Shown: positions 20,623 through 35,500 of the stretch, in pieces
Layout of the letters: each line of letters opens with the position of its first letter
Position numbering within the stretch: the stretch's first letter is position 1
Origin: Zeus faber
Lineage: Eukaryota; Chordata; Actinopteri; Zeiformes; Zeidae
Length of the DNA stretch: 64,000 bases
Assembly (NCBI GenBank): GCA_960531495.1
Contig: OY482848.1
Span: 29,421,708 to 29,485,707 of the forward strand
Reading direction: 5' to 3'
Translations under genes and position numbers: made by a program
Notes under the pieces: generated by a model
Told to the model about the DNA's origin: nothing
Seen by the model: only the letters and a program-made list of their open reading frames with translations
Database searches by the model: none

Positions 20623-23600
20623 CTGGAGAGCATCCATAGCATTAAGTCAATAGCATGAAGACACATCCTTATCACATGATAGATATTATGTATTAGATAA
20701 GAACTCTCAGGAGCAGATAAATGTAGTCACAGAAAGTAGTCCTCAGCCCTAATAGCAGAGAATGAAATCTAGACACTTCCAACAAACATTTTGATTGAAT
20801 TATTTGATTGAGCTATTAAATTTCTCACCACACGACCTACAAACTAACCAACCCATCTCCTCTGTAGACCGTTACCTTTGCGACCACAGACAGTTTGAGC
20901 ACGGCATAGTTGTAGTCGTTGCTGGTGGCACTCTCGGCCTCCATTGTGAGTGTCACGTCGGTTCCTGATGAAGCACTGGCAGGCACCGTCAGTGTCACCG
21001 TGCCGTTGGTGATGCCCCCTCTGCTTCCCACCGAGACCCCGGAGGTGTAGCCGCGGTCATTTGTGGCCCGCACTGTGTAAGTCCCAGTATCCATGCCATT
21101 GCTGGTCGACGATATGGTGAAGGAAATGGAAATGGTGGAGCCCGGTTCTACCGAGGTGTTGTTGGCTTGGGCCTGAAACAACCATGAAGGTGAGCATTCT
21201 GGGTATCTCTAGGTATTGAATGGGATATGACGCTAGTGATGATATACAGTATAATGGACGTTGACAGGTATGGTATCAAAAACAATGCCTTAGGACCTTC
21301 CAATTTGATGGTAAAGTAATATTTGGTAATATTTAATATTTATCCTCTTGTCATGCCATGTCTATTCTTTTCCTCATGATATATCACATGCAAATTTCTG
21401 ATGCTCTTGATTTTAAAGTCATGCTGATGAATTTTCATGCAGCCATTTTCTTACGAGAAGTTCACTATTCATTTGTGAGTCATGGCTGCGAGGATAAAAT
21501 ATGGATAGGATATAGATTAGATCTGGATGATTGTGAAGCTTGGCCCGTGCTCAGGTGGTCTCGCAGCTTCATGCTGGACCAATTGAAACTACGATTTTTA
21601 TTACACTTTGTGACCCTGAACATTCTCCTGGTAATGAACAACTTGTTTCCTTGTCTTGTGGGTGGCCTATGAGTATGAATGAAGGTTTTGAGACTTATAT
21701 TTAATTAAAGGATGACCAAAGTATCTCAATGCTGCAACTGCAATGGGGCAATGATGGTTTCCATGAGTAAATGACTGATTATGGCTGCTTCCCATCTAAC
21801 CTCCTTCAAGCCATATCACCGACTATCACCCCGGCAATCACACATATGATTAATTCTTCCCTAACTTCCGGCACTTTCCCTTCCGCTTTCAAAGTGGCTC
21901 GGGTCACACCACTGCTCAAAAAACCCTCACTCGATCCCAATCAAGTAGAAAACTATCGGCCGGTCTCTCTCCTCCCATTCCTTTCCAAAACCTTAGAGAG
22001 GGCGGTCTCTAGACAGGTTACAGAGTACCTGTCAAGAAACAACCTTCTTGATACACTTCAATCTGGCTTCAAAAGTGGTCACTCCACCGAAACAGCCCTG
22101 TTGTCTGTGACAGAGGCCTTAAAAACTGCTAGAGCTGCTGCCAAATCCTCGGGTCTCATTCTGCTAGACTTATCAGCTGCTTTTGACACTGTCAATCACA
22201 GCATACTCCTGTCCATACTCTCAAGTGTGGGCATATCTGGCAGTGCACTTTCCTGGTTCGAATCTTACCTTACTGGGCGCTCGTTCAGTGTGACATGGCG
22301 AGGCCAGCTGTCTGTGCCTCACAACCTCACCACAGGGGTGCCCCAAGGCTCGGTGCTAGGACCCCTCCTCTTTGCCATATACACCACCTCACTGGGCCCG
22401 ATCATCCGCTCACGTGGCTTTTCATATCACTGCTATGCGGATGATACTCAACTCTATCTGTCCTTCCCGCCCGACGACCCCACTGTCTCGACGCGGATCT
22501 CGGATTGTCTCGCTGACATATCCACATGGATGAAGGATTATCATCTTCAACTAAATCTGGCGAAAACGGAACTGCTGGTCTTCCCGGCCAAACAAGGTAT
22601 TTATCACAACATTGATATTAAAATCGACTCTCTATCTCTTGTTCCTACCAAGGCTGCAAGGAATCTTGGTGTCATTATTGATGACCAACTGACATTCTCG
22701 GACCATTTTGCCGCCGCCTCCCGGTCCTGCCGCTTCGCACTACTCAACATCCGAAAAGTCAGGCCGTACCTGACCCAATATGCCACTCAACTGCTGGTAC
22801 AAACCTTGGTGATGTCCCGTCTCGACTACTGCAACGCCCTCTTAACAGGCTTGCCGGCCTGTGCGGTGAAGCCACTACAGATGATACAGAATGCGGCAGC
22901 GCGACTGGTGTTCAACCAGCCAAAGAGGGCACATGTCACTCCGCTGCTCATCGAGCTCCACTGGTTACCTGTAGCCGCCCGCATCAAGTTCAAGTCTCTT
23001 ATGCTGGCCTACAGAGTGATTGCTGGGAATGCTCCCGCCTACTTAAATGCTCTTGTAAGAGCACATGTTGCCCCCCGGATGCTGCGCTCGTCAAATGAGC
23101 GTCGCCTGGCTCTGCCGGCCATACAGCCACGGCAATCCAGGCTATTCTCATTTGTAGTTCCACGTTGGTGGAACGAGCTGCCAAAAATGACCAGAGCAAG
23201 GACCTCCCTCTCTGTCTTTAAGAAGCACTTGAAGACCCAGCTCTTCAGTGAGTACCTCCTGTCCTAACCTACAATTACTTAGCACTACCTAGCAGTATTT
23301 ATTGTTACACTAATGTTGTTGTTACACTAATCTCTGTCGCAATGTAGCTTGAATGTTTTTCTCTCTTGTAAGTCGCTTTGGATAAAAGCGTCTGCTAAAT
23401 GACTAAATGTAAATGTAAATGCTTATCCAGAAGCCTCTAATTCTCTTTTTTTCCAAAATCTTTTCTTTCATCCCACCGTTTTACAGTATAGAATAATATT
23501 AATGTTGCAAACTACATAGCTATGGTAGTGCTCACAGTAACAGAGATGCTGGAGGTCTTGATCTGTGTGGATGCCTGCCTCTGGAAGCCACTGGCTGTTG

Positions 23601-25782
23601 TGGTTGACCTTGAGGTGAAGAGGTCCTCTCCCCTCAGACGCACCACAAACTCACCCTCCGGGACATTCTGGAAGGTCACCAGGAAGGCACTGCCTCCTAC
23701 AGACTGTGTGTGGTGGAGTACACAAAAGAAAAAAATAATAGACAGAATTGCATGTGCCTATTTAGCATTTGTTTCCCTTATCGGTCATCAAAGGTTCTTC
23801 TTCTGAAATGTGTGCCATATCATTTGTGTAGTTATGTACTGTTTATTTTATTCTTCCCTTGACAAGGCACTTTTAAAGCAGTTTGAAATTCCTGACTCTA
23901 TTTTTGGCACTTGGGGTGAAAATGAAGGTGTGGGCTTTATACGTACCCGAACCGAACCATTGACCTCTCGTGATCCAGAGCTTTCCAACAGAACGACCTC
24001 TGTGACCTTTGTTGTGTCACTTCCCGTCACAGAGACCAATAGGCTGGCATTTCCACCTGAGGGAACAGGAAGTGGATGGACATGGACTTACTTTAAAACT
24101 AAGGTGTGAGCAACTACATGTTTCATCGCAAATCAAACTACCACAGCAGCTCAGTGTGAAGTAAAAAGTTAGCTAGCTGCCATTGGGAGATCTTCATGAA
24201 AGCATGGTATCAGGACAGGGGGATATTAGTTATTATATTATGTTAAGTCTTACCTATGAGAGGACGACCCTCTTTTAAGATGAAGTCAGCATGCGCCCCC
24301 TCATAAGCCTCCACAAGGTTGTAAATAAAGTTGACCGAACTTTGACCTGCATAAATGGGACACATTGTGCTCTACATTAGATGACAGTACTTCTCGGCAT
24401 CAGAGCGTTACTGTCAACAAAACTCAGCTGACTGAACTAGCATCCCTAGGGCAACAACGAGATTCTTGAAGGAGCTAGGCTAATTGATCCCCCGGGTGGC
24501 CTTGCATTGCACTAACACAGTTACTGTAGTATGCAGTTCATCGCTAGCTCTGTATTGTAGTAGTTCACTAGTAGTTTTAACATGGAAGAATTTCATCTGA
24601 CTTATATCTGTTCCACTGTCCTTTTTTCCTTGACATCTAATCAAGTAAGTACTCAATGACACACCAAAACACATGAAAAAAAACCTGAAACAAAACAAAA
24701 CTGCCTCTACAACTTAAACTAATCTTCAGAGAATTCTGAATCTGTTCTGAATCATTTTTCTTTTTACTCCATGATGGCACTGACCTATGACTTTGATAGA
24801 ATAGGGGTTGTCGGAGGTAACGCTGACTTCCCACAATCCTGTCTGATTGTCGGTGCTGAAGCTGAAGCGTCGTAGGTTTCCCACGGTGGAGAAGGACCCC
24901 AAGGTGCCACTGGACTTGTGAGAACTCTGAGATGTACCTGCAGCGGAGAGGAACACGCAATCAATCTAAATCAGGTTTCACACAAAGGTTTATTATTTAT
25001 TAATCTTCTTGTCGGGTTTGCAATATTTAAATGTGCAATATGTGCATATGTAAATGTGCCCTATCCTATCGTCATATCCTAAGACATACCTGAAGGGCTC
25101 TTGAGACTGAAGGAGAGCGAGGATGCCCCCGTTATGTAAGCGGTCAGGTTCCTCATTGAGCTGTCAAATGTAAAGGTGAAATTATCCGGCTTCCCAGGAT
25201 TTCTCACTGCCTGAAAAACTGTAACCTAAAAAGAGGGGAGGGAGAATGCTGTGAAGGCGCTATTATATCCACTCAGTGACGGCACTGACCATCATGAAGC
25301 TGCTCGGATGGCAGCAGCCTATGTAGTGGTGCCCTTGGACATCCTACACATCCAGCAGTAGTATCCAGTAATGGTTTGGAGGGCTCAAGTTGGACCCAGG
25401 GAACCACTGACTGTGCTGGTCATACCATGATTCCTCGAAAGGGATCTAGCCTATTGGAGAGATCCTCAGACCCTCACACAGGGTGGGCATCTGGGCCAAG
25501 GCTACTTTTACGCACAGGTTTTTAAGCAACTTGCGTATACAGGATAATCTTGTGTTTCTTTGATGAAAAATATACATGTTTTGGACGTTGAGTCGTTGCG
25601 TTGCGTAGTATTGTGAGGTCCCAGATGATATATATTCCCACACACACACACACATATATATTCATACATACCTACATATATACATGTATATACATATACT
25701 TAGATACACACATATATATATACATATATATACATATACTGTTTACATATATATGTATACACATATATACATATATACACAT

Positions 25783-25850
<68 letters not shown>

Positions 25851-26508
25851 GTACTATTTAAATTCAGTTTTTAAATACTGTTTTATTTTAAATCACTACT
25901 ACACACCCTATACAATATTTTACCAATTATGTAATGTTGAGTTGGCTCTGAATCTCATTCTCGGTAATGATACTTGGATTGTTATCAAGTATTTGATAAT
26001 ACATTTGAAACTATAATTACATAGACCTAATTTGAGTGTTCTCATTACAAAGCTATTGAACTTTGTAATTTAAAAAATGTCAACAGAAAAACCAGCTACA
26101 ACTTTGAAATTAAAAAGCTGTGCAACATGTAGATTAAAATAAAGCATTAAGACCTCTTCTCATTCATATGGCAAAAAAAAAAATTGAACTTTGAAAGATG
26201 ACCTCTGGAAAGTGTTCAAAGGACAATATCTCAGGTAATGGGTTAGGGTTAGGGGTGAAAATTTGAAATCTCTCGGGAATATGATTGTGTGAAGTTAGCG
26301 CCATCTCATGGTGACACACTGCAATTAAAAAAATGGGTATGTTTACAGACAAAATTAAACACGCCCTGTCAGGACACATAAGAAGGAGGGGCAATTCCAG
26401 CCGATTAGCCACCTGGTGGTTGGCTGGAAGCTGGCTGGAAGCTGGTTGCAATTCGGCTGTCAACCGGCTGAAAGAGCCCTGTTCAAGTGGCTCCTACTGC
26501 ATGCATAT

Positions 26509-26548
<40 letters not shown>

Positions 26549-29500
26549 TAACCACTTCTGAGTCACTACCGAAGCAGGCTGCAGATAAAGCCTTGCACTT
26601 AATGTCCGAACGTTGTGTCACCCTAAGGTCTGGAAGTCCTCGCACCTAACCCAAACATATGCAAACGCAGACCCATTGACCCCCCCCTGAGGAATCGCCA
26701 CCATACCGCGGTGGTGGGGTTTGTGTGTCCCTGTGACCCTGGGAGTTGTGTTGTCGGGGGCATTAGCCCCTGGTAGGGTCTCCCAAGGCAGAGTGGTCCC
26801 AGGGGAGGGACCAGACAAAGACCGATTCAAGGGACCCTAATGCAATGACAATCAAGGCAACATGGTACCTTGCCGGGAATAGGGAAACCGGGGCCCCCTC
26901 CTGGAGCCAGACCTGTGGGGGGGCTCGTCGGGGAGCATCTTGTGGCCAGGCCTCGACCCGCACGGCTCGGTCAGGCAGCAGACAGGTACTTGCAGGCTAG
27001 AAGGTCTGAGGCTTCGGCGGTCACTGAAGCAAAAACCTGGGTGTGGGAGGAGTTCGGGGAGGCTATGGAGAAGGACTTTCGGTTGGCCTCAAGGAAGTTC
27101 TGGCAAACTGATCGGCGACTCAGGAAGGGAAAGCAGGGCTTGGCTCAGGCTGTGTTCAGCCGGGGAGGAGAACTGCTGACCCAGACTGGGGATATTGTCG
27201 GGCGGTGGAAAGAGCACTTTGAGGAACTCCTGAACCCAATCAATACATCTTCAGGGGAAGAGGCAGAGTCTAAAGACTCGGGAGAAGTCTCGTCCATATG
27301 CCTGGCAGAGGTCGCTGAGGCAGTCAAAAAGCTCCTCGGTGGCAAGGCGCCAGGGGTGGACGAGATTTGCCCTGAGATGCTGAAGGCTATGGACATTGTT
27401 GGGCTGTTTTGGCTGACACGCCTCTTCAGTGTCGCTTGGATGTCGGGTACAATACCTGTGGAGTGGCAGACCGGGGTGGTGTTTCCCATTTTTAAAAAGG
27501 GGGACCGGAGGGTGGGCTCCAATTATAGGGGTATCACACTGCTCAGCCTCCCCGGTAAAGTTTGCTCCAGGGTGCTGGAAAGGACCCTCCGACCGATTGT
27601 CGAGTTTTACAGCACACCCAAGATGGCGGACAAGGCTACAGACTTATCAGTTGTTGGGCTTTTTTTGCGTTGATACTCCATGAATTTGGACATATCCACA
27701 ATATAAATGAGAGAGTGGAAAGGAATAATAAAGAAAACAGAAAGGAGTACGCAGCAGCTAAGGTCCATGCACAAAGATCCACACAAAGGTAAATAACTGG
27801 CGCATGACCACACACCTCTCGCTGTGAATGATCCAGACAATCACCTGCTCTGTTCACACATAGGCTCAATCGGACATTCCCCGGACTTCGTACTAGTGTT
27901 CTGGCTGGGAAAATCCAGGTAATGTCCGGGTTAAATGATTCGGACATTTGTGTTTACACATTCAGCTTATCTGGGTAAAGTAACAGTGCATATGAGAAAG
28001 CAGCTTAAGTACCTAATTATTGGTAATGATGCTCACATTGATATCAAGTATTTGACAATAACCTTGAAACATTAATTATATACCTAGTTTGAGTCAACGA
28101 CAACAAAAGCTATTGTACTTTGTAATTTAAAAAATGTAAATTTAAAAAAAGCTTATATTTTGAAATTGAAAAGCTGTGCAACATGTAGGTTAGATCTCAG
28201 AAACATAAAGACCTGTTCTTATTCATATGACAAAAAAAAGCTATTGAACTATAAAAGGGGACCTCTGGTCATTCTTCAAATATCGAAGGTCCACCAAAAT
28301 CTCTCTCTGAAATGTGGACGTGCCTTTGTGAAGTTAACGTTATCTCATGGTGACACACTGTAATTGAATGAATGGGTGTGTTTACAGTTTCAATTAAACA
28401 CGCCCTGTCAGGACACATCAGAAGGGGAGTGGGACAGCCTTCTTTAAGTGGCTCCCACTATAGTGCTCCAGTTGTGGAGCCTATTCAGGACGGCACAGGT
28501 GGAGCTCTTTGCGTCGAGGGAGACGGCTCAGTGTCCTCTGTGGTTCTCCCTCCATTCGAGGGATGACCCTCCCCCAGGGGTGGACGTGTTCGCACACCAC
28601 CCCTAGCCAGAGGGTGAGGGTTACGCATTACCTCTGTCAGGTCTGTTACCCTGACTGGTGGAATGGGTACGGGGGAGAGGGGCTGTCGTGATAATGGGCC
28701 CCGGGTCGCTTTGGGTCACGAAACTCCAGCCACTAATTGTGACGGGGCTGTGGCAGATCCCCAAGCATTCCGATGCACAGGCCGGGGGCTCTGTAACCTA
28801 ATTTCCAGCCCTGGGACTGCCTTAGTTGGCCTGGTTCCTGAAAGGAGCAGGCTTGAACAATGCAGACTATCACTGGTTGTCATCTCCACAATTGTGGGCT
28901 CTTGCACACTGTCCACTTCTCGGCTCTACGCCTCCAACTGGAATGAGTTTGAAGTTTGTTTGTTCATCAACCGTGAGGTCGACCCCTTGTGCTGCAGTGT
29001 CATTCCTATATTGGAATTCCTGCAGTCTCTCATGGAAGAGCATCGCGTGGTGTCCACCAATAGAGTGTATGCGGCAGCGATTTCGGCCAGTCATGAGGGT
29101 TTCGTTAACGGTCCAGTGTTTAGTCACCCGCTCGTGAAATGTTTCTTCATGGGGCTGTGACGCGTACATCCTGTGTCGCTCCTCAGTGGGATCTGGAAGT
29201 GGTTTTGGACGTTCTCTGTAGTGTGTAGTGTGTCGGGGATCTGTGCACTCTGTCTGTAAAACCTGCTAAGCCATTAATTGTGATCTCAGAAGTGTGGTTA
29301 TACGTCCTAAACTTAGACATACTAACTAACTAAGACATTTACACCTAAGGTTGTGACAAGCTCGTACAGATCGAGGCTGGTTACCCTTGATGGCTTTCTT
29401 CCTACTCCTAACCAGGATGAAGAGGAGGAGCGTCTTTATTGTTTGTGTCTCATGCATGTTTTGGCATGCTATGTGGCTTCAGCTTCAGTTTGGTTGTCGC

Positions 29501-32500
29501 AACAACTGTTTGTGTGCTATGAGCTGCTTTCGGTACAGCACTATGCAATTATGTAATTGTATCCTGATGGCTTATGAGTTGGATGGAATGTAACCACCGT
29601 TCATCGCGCCCACTCTACTAGCAATGTGACGGCCTCAACTGCCATTTTCAGGGGTGTCAGTGTTCAGGACATTTGTACGGTGGCGTCTTGGTCGTCACGA
29701 TCTCCATTTGTCTGATTTTACCTGCGCGATGTTTCCGCAGGGTCATTCTCAATCTGTGCTTGGCACTGCAGCCAAGCAGACTTTTTTGTTTCATTGGCTA
29801 TTTAGATTCTCTGGCATATTGCTTTTGTGCAGTGACTAACACTCTCTCTGTGCATACAGTGTGTGTAGTGTTCCCAGTGGCTCCCACTTGGCCTTTGGTG
29901 GGCACGATGAATTGCCAGGGTCGCAGTGTATGCATGCACATTCACTGTTGGCTTTGGCTGATTCAGCATTCATCGTGGACCGTGATGCACTTGAGGCATG
30001 TTTGGGTCCAGTGGGGAGTATAGTATCAGGGGTCTCCGCCCCTGATACACCAATAGGAGCCTTCCTCCTAAGGGGTGGAGCCTCCTGACATAGAACGAGA
30101 GTTACTGTAACTTTGTAACTACAGTTCTATGAAGGAGGCATAGCCCTTTAGGGTTTTAGACCTCACTGGACCTCGACCAGTCTTAGTGAGTTGGTTTCAG
30201 AGGTTGGGGCAGGTTGGGGTTTGTAGGCTGTTCACTATAAACACTGGTTCCTGACTTGTATTCACATCACTTCTAAGTATGTTAACTGCTCGTTTACTCT
30301 ATAGAGAATGCAATCATTTATTTTGCGACCAGTATTTACGGTGTATATTTAATCATTAGGTGTGCCGTGGGCCTGTTAAACTGCTTGAAGTCCTACAGTA
30401 CCACAGAGGACGCTGATGATTCTTCTATAATGGCGGTGGCCAGCGACAGGGAAGACTTGATAACCTCGATGGCTTGACCTCCGGAAATCTGAGCCAACTC
30501 GCGGTAGAGCATGGGGTCTGCTTGGCTCATGGTGCGGGGACTCATACCCTGAGCCTGTCTGCGCCGTCGCCTACCGGACAGCACATCTGTCAACATGAAG
30601 GTCACCTGAAGGGAGTGTAAAGAAGACTTTGAAGTGTGAGGAACAAGGGATGGAGGCCTTTATTGTGCTTACAGAAGGTCTAGTCCTGAACCAACAAATG
30701 GGAAAGACACTTCCTACAAGGCCGTAAGACTATGGAAGCCTTATAATCTACTCCCAAATTTGAATACAGACACAAACGCAATCCTTAAACACCTTAACAC
30801 AAGGAAGGACACATGGCGAAAGGTAACTTTACCTATCTCCCATGATTACTCATGATAGATAATTACCTGAAATTAGTTAGTAAGTTATTAATAATGAAAG
30901 GTTCTTTGGTATTTTTACTCCCATGCTGGTTGTACTTGTTGTCTGAAGGCCAGAGTGCCAGTAGACTAGGCATAATAGCCAGTTCATTGCCAGCAAAGAG
31001 CACATTTTGATTTTCTGGAGTTTGTTTTCAAACCTGTATACTCCAGTTTGCATTCAGGGTTCATCCTGGGTGGTATATTATTTTAGTTTCTATTGCTAGA
31101 ACAGGGTTTACTTTTAATGCTGGACTGGAGGCTATTTGATGGTTACACACACTCAACTTACATCCCAGGGAGTTAATTCTAAACTGTAACAAAGACAGTC
31201 AAAGTGTTTTTCAATCAGAAACCATAGCTGAACAGCGGGGTACTGCACAGACTCTGCTCAAGGCATAGGACTCAGCATTTCAATCTGGAAACACTCATCC
31301 ACCTTGTGCAGAGTTTACATCAGCAAAGCAGCTGGGTGGAGTCTCTAGACAAGTAGTGAAGGCCTGTGCAGACCAAGTATAAGAGGTATTCACTAACATC
31401 TTTAACCTCTCACTAGAGCACACGGTAGTCCCCACCTGCCTTAAGTCAGCCACAGTTGTTCCGGTGCCCAAGAAGGCAAGCAGTGAATTGTCAGAATGAT
31501 CGCCCAGTTGATTTAAACCCCATCATCACCAAGTGTTTTCGAGACACTGATTCTCTCCTACATCCCACAAGGCTGCTATCCCTGCTGACCTTGATCAACA
31601 TTAGTTTGCATATCGGCCCAATAGATCAACAGATGATGCAGTCATAACAGTTCTTCACATAGCCCTTACACATCTAAAACAGCATAACACGTGTAAGGAT
31701 GCTGGTTGTTGATTTAGTTCAGCATTTAATCCAATAATTCCTCATAAACTGGTCCAAATTCTGAGTGACCTGGGCTTAGACAGTTCACTGTGCTCATGGA
31801 TACTGGACTTTCCTTCCCAACTCTGATCCTGAGCACAGGAGCACCGCAGTGGTGAGTCCTCAGCCCCCTCCTCTACTCCCTATTAAAGCAGGAGGTACAC
31901 TTAAAGACGTGAGAACAAAATCCATAAGAACCACCGGAGAATTATGTCTCAAAACACCATCAGCAGGATACTCAATAAGAACTCAATGAGAACAGTGCTC
32001 GACAGTGAAAGGAGTTGGCAGTGGCTTTGCTTCACATAAAGATGAAAAATAGAAAAAGAAAAAATTGTGAAATCAAACTCAATGTAATTTATTGATCGTA
32101 CCCATAGTTCCTCAAATAGTGACTGGGACTTTTATTTACCTCAATTGCCGTCTGGGTGCCGTTCTCCTCAAAATAAATACATCTAAAATAGACTTCATCA
32201 TTTTTCTGCTCGGAGGCACGGGAACAGCCAGGACACAATAGACCAGAGATCACTCTCTCTCGATCACACAATCCACTGTCTGATCTGAGGCGGAAGGTCC
32301 CTTTGTTTAAAATGTTTGTATCATACAAGTAGAAACTACTGAAAAAAATGCATCTAAAATAAAAACACCATAAAAGTGCATGGGAACCCACAGGATGCGC
32401 GGTGCACATGGAGCAGGGGTAGAGGAGACAAAACACACACACAATGATTCAGATTCAGCCTTGTTTACCAGTTTTTATTTGAGTACCAGTTAATATTTGA

Positions 32501-35500
32501 GGAGATAAGGCATATATAAAACATGCTCTGAATGTTGCGGCTCCAGAAAAAAAACACTTGTTGAGCCAGGAAAAGACAGAGGTTGAATGACCCAGAAAGC
32601 GAAGTTGAAGTCTGTCCCCTATTTTGTCCCAGCATTTGGCCCAATCGCGACAAAGGTCAGAGGTCTCAGAATGAGAAAAAGACGAAGGACAATGTTCGCA
32701 TTAGCGGCTTGCGCAGAGAACAGTGCAAGAACCCAGATAACCGCAACACATTGTTCTTATCTTGTTCTGAAAACGTCTTTTTGGTCAAAATCTTCTACTT
32801 CTTTTTAAGTGTACCTCCACCTTTACACATGAGTCGAAAACATAGTAAAATTTGCAGACGACACCACCATAGTAGGACTGATAAACAGCAATGAAACAGA
32901 GAGGAGGTTTGACGCCTGCCTGAGTGGTGTTCCCATAACTACCTGGACCTTAACACGACAAAAACTAAGGAGATGATAACAGACTTCAAAATTGAGCACT
33001 CTTCCTCTGCATACGAGGGGAAGAGGTAGAGAGGTTCATCTCCCACCAGGTGAAGAAGGCCCAGTAGAGACAATACTTCCTTGTGAAGTTAAAACAGTCC
33101 CACCTCCCACAGCAGCTGCTGGAAAACTTTTACCGCGCCACCATCGAGAACCTCCTTAGCTACTCCTGCACAGTGTGGTATGGCATCTGCACTGTGGAAG
33201 ACCAAAGGGATCTGCAACGGGTAGGGAAGGCAGCGCAGCGTTTCATTGGACTACAATACTAACTCTGAAGTACATTACAGTGGTCGACTACAGAGGAATG
33301 CCAGTGGTATCATCAGAGACCCAACCCACCCTGGACGTCTGTTTGCCCCGCCCGGTGGAAGAAACAGGACAATCAAAAGCAGAATAAACAGACTAAAAAA
33401 CAGCTTTGTCAAGCACAGTGTGACCCCTTAAAATGGTACTTGTAATGCATAACTTTGAGGGTTGGTGGTCTCCCCCATTGACCCCCATCGGGGGTCTCAC
33501 GTGCATAACCCCCCCCCCCCCCCCAACAGTGTGTAGCAATTAGTGCGTGTGTTTGTGAATTGGACAATATTTGCAACAAGGCTCATTTGCATAGAAAGGC
33601 ACAATTTTGCATCAAATGTATGAATAATACCTGATTGAAACACGGAGTTAGCAGTGCATCACTGTTTGCGAGTGCTTTGTGAATTTGACACTTGCTTTTT
33701 CTATTATTTGCTCTGGTTCAGCAGCCGCAAAAGCCACGCGATCCTTTTGTGAATTTGCCCCTGAGTCTAAAGTCTGTTAAATGCTGCCTGTACTCACCAC
33801 AGACTTGGTGCTCTCTATGAGGGCAGTGACGGTCCTTTTGAGGTGCGAGTCTTTAGCTGGAGCGTCAGTGAAGACGAATATCTCAGAGGAAGCCGGAGCA
33901 GTGGTCAAGGCAAGCTGTTCATACAGAAGTAAATGGAAGGGTGAAATAAAATAAAAAAACCAACACACGAGAAATACTTTATGAAACACTTATTTCCTCT
34001 CGCCTCCTAGTTTTTGTGTCAAGTTCCTTCCAGAGCAGCTGTAATAAAGAATGTTTGGTACCGTTAGACCTCATTTGAACATTCTCCTAAGATACCAGAG
34101 CGTAAACTCATGGTGTTCAGTCTGTCCCTCACCTGGACACCAGAGGGAGTTCTCTTACAAATCATTGTTATCCCTGTCTATTTAAGCCTTGGCTTTTGTT
34201 GTGTAGCTTCAGTCTTGAGAGACCCATGGAATTGTTCATTTGCAAAGTATTTTGTTAAGAGGCTTGTCTCTTGACACTCCTCCTATGGCCTCTTCAGAGT
34301 TGTTGAGTTCCTTCAGCAACGACTCGAGACTGTTTCGTCTCTGAAACCTGGTCTCATTTTCTTTATGTAGTGTACAGCATTACAGTTCGATTTAATGTGG
34401 CTATGATTAAATTCACAGTTGGGGTCCCAGAATAATCGGTAGCTGAATGAAATGAATGGCAGCTTTTTGACTACAACTGTAACGTCGTTCAGAAAACTTG
34501 GAGCAGAGCCAAGAACACATTTGTCATTCTAAGGTCATCCAAAGGTAATTCTACAGCTAATCTAAACATAGCTTAAAACATTGAATACACTAATGCCATA
34601 GAAATGAGGAAAAATACATGCAAACATTCAACAAATGGAGATCAATCAGAAAAATCATGACTCACAAGGCAAATACAATTTGATATTGACACTATATAAT
34701 AATGTCAATATCTATATATTTATAACCCTTTGTCCCAAATAACCCCCAGTGGCCCTAATACCCATTTTGAAAGAGGATTCAAATAGTAAATGGCCAAAAT
34801 AATTTCATGTTTTTCTAGCCACAACAGTCCCTTAAAGCACTTTGTAAGTAATGTCTCCGATTAGCTCAAACCAACCACCAGCTCAATGCGAGCAGTTAGA
34901 GGTTAGGTGCCATGCTCATGGATGTGCAGCACTTTGCGTCTGCATGCCAGGAGGAGCAGACCAAACCAGTTGCCAGATGATGGGCTCTACCTCCTGAGCC
35001 ACTACAGACCCAAATATTGCCAGCTTGGGACATGCTTGATTACCATTTCCTTTTGAAGTAGTGGCTGTATATTTTTCATGTTCACAGCATCTCTTTTAAG
35101 AAAGGCAATGGTAACATACAGTAGCTTTTCTATGAAATTTATGTTTGTCAAGTTAGACATTACATTCTCCTCAAATTATAACTTAGCATAAAAAAGCGAG
35201 AGGGGTCTTTCAAGTCATTCTCAGGTTTCCTTCTTTGCTCTTGGCATGCTTGGCTTGGCAGGGCTTATGATTGGGGGGGGGGGGGGGGCTATGATTAAAC
35301 TGTACTGTCAATGGCACAAGATGGAATGGCACTTAAAATGACTTGACCTATTTGGAATTTTCCGCTTTTTTTCTCTTATTTGCCGGCATTTCACACTGCA
35401 TTCTATGTCCCATGGTTAAATTCATCTCGTCGCAAATCTCTCTCTCCATCAGACACACCTGAAGTCCAGATAGGCAGAGTTCTGTGACATCCCCACCCCC

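Noticed and set aside
25601-26016. Frames of HTHTHT and YIYIYI type at dinucleotide repeats (also near 26500, 44300, 51900 and 54150)
   Set aside because: Pure microsatellite translation.
27607-27947. Reverse-strand frames right of the I-like LINE fragment
   Set aside because: No domain, no splice context and a low-complexity hydrophobic composition.
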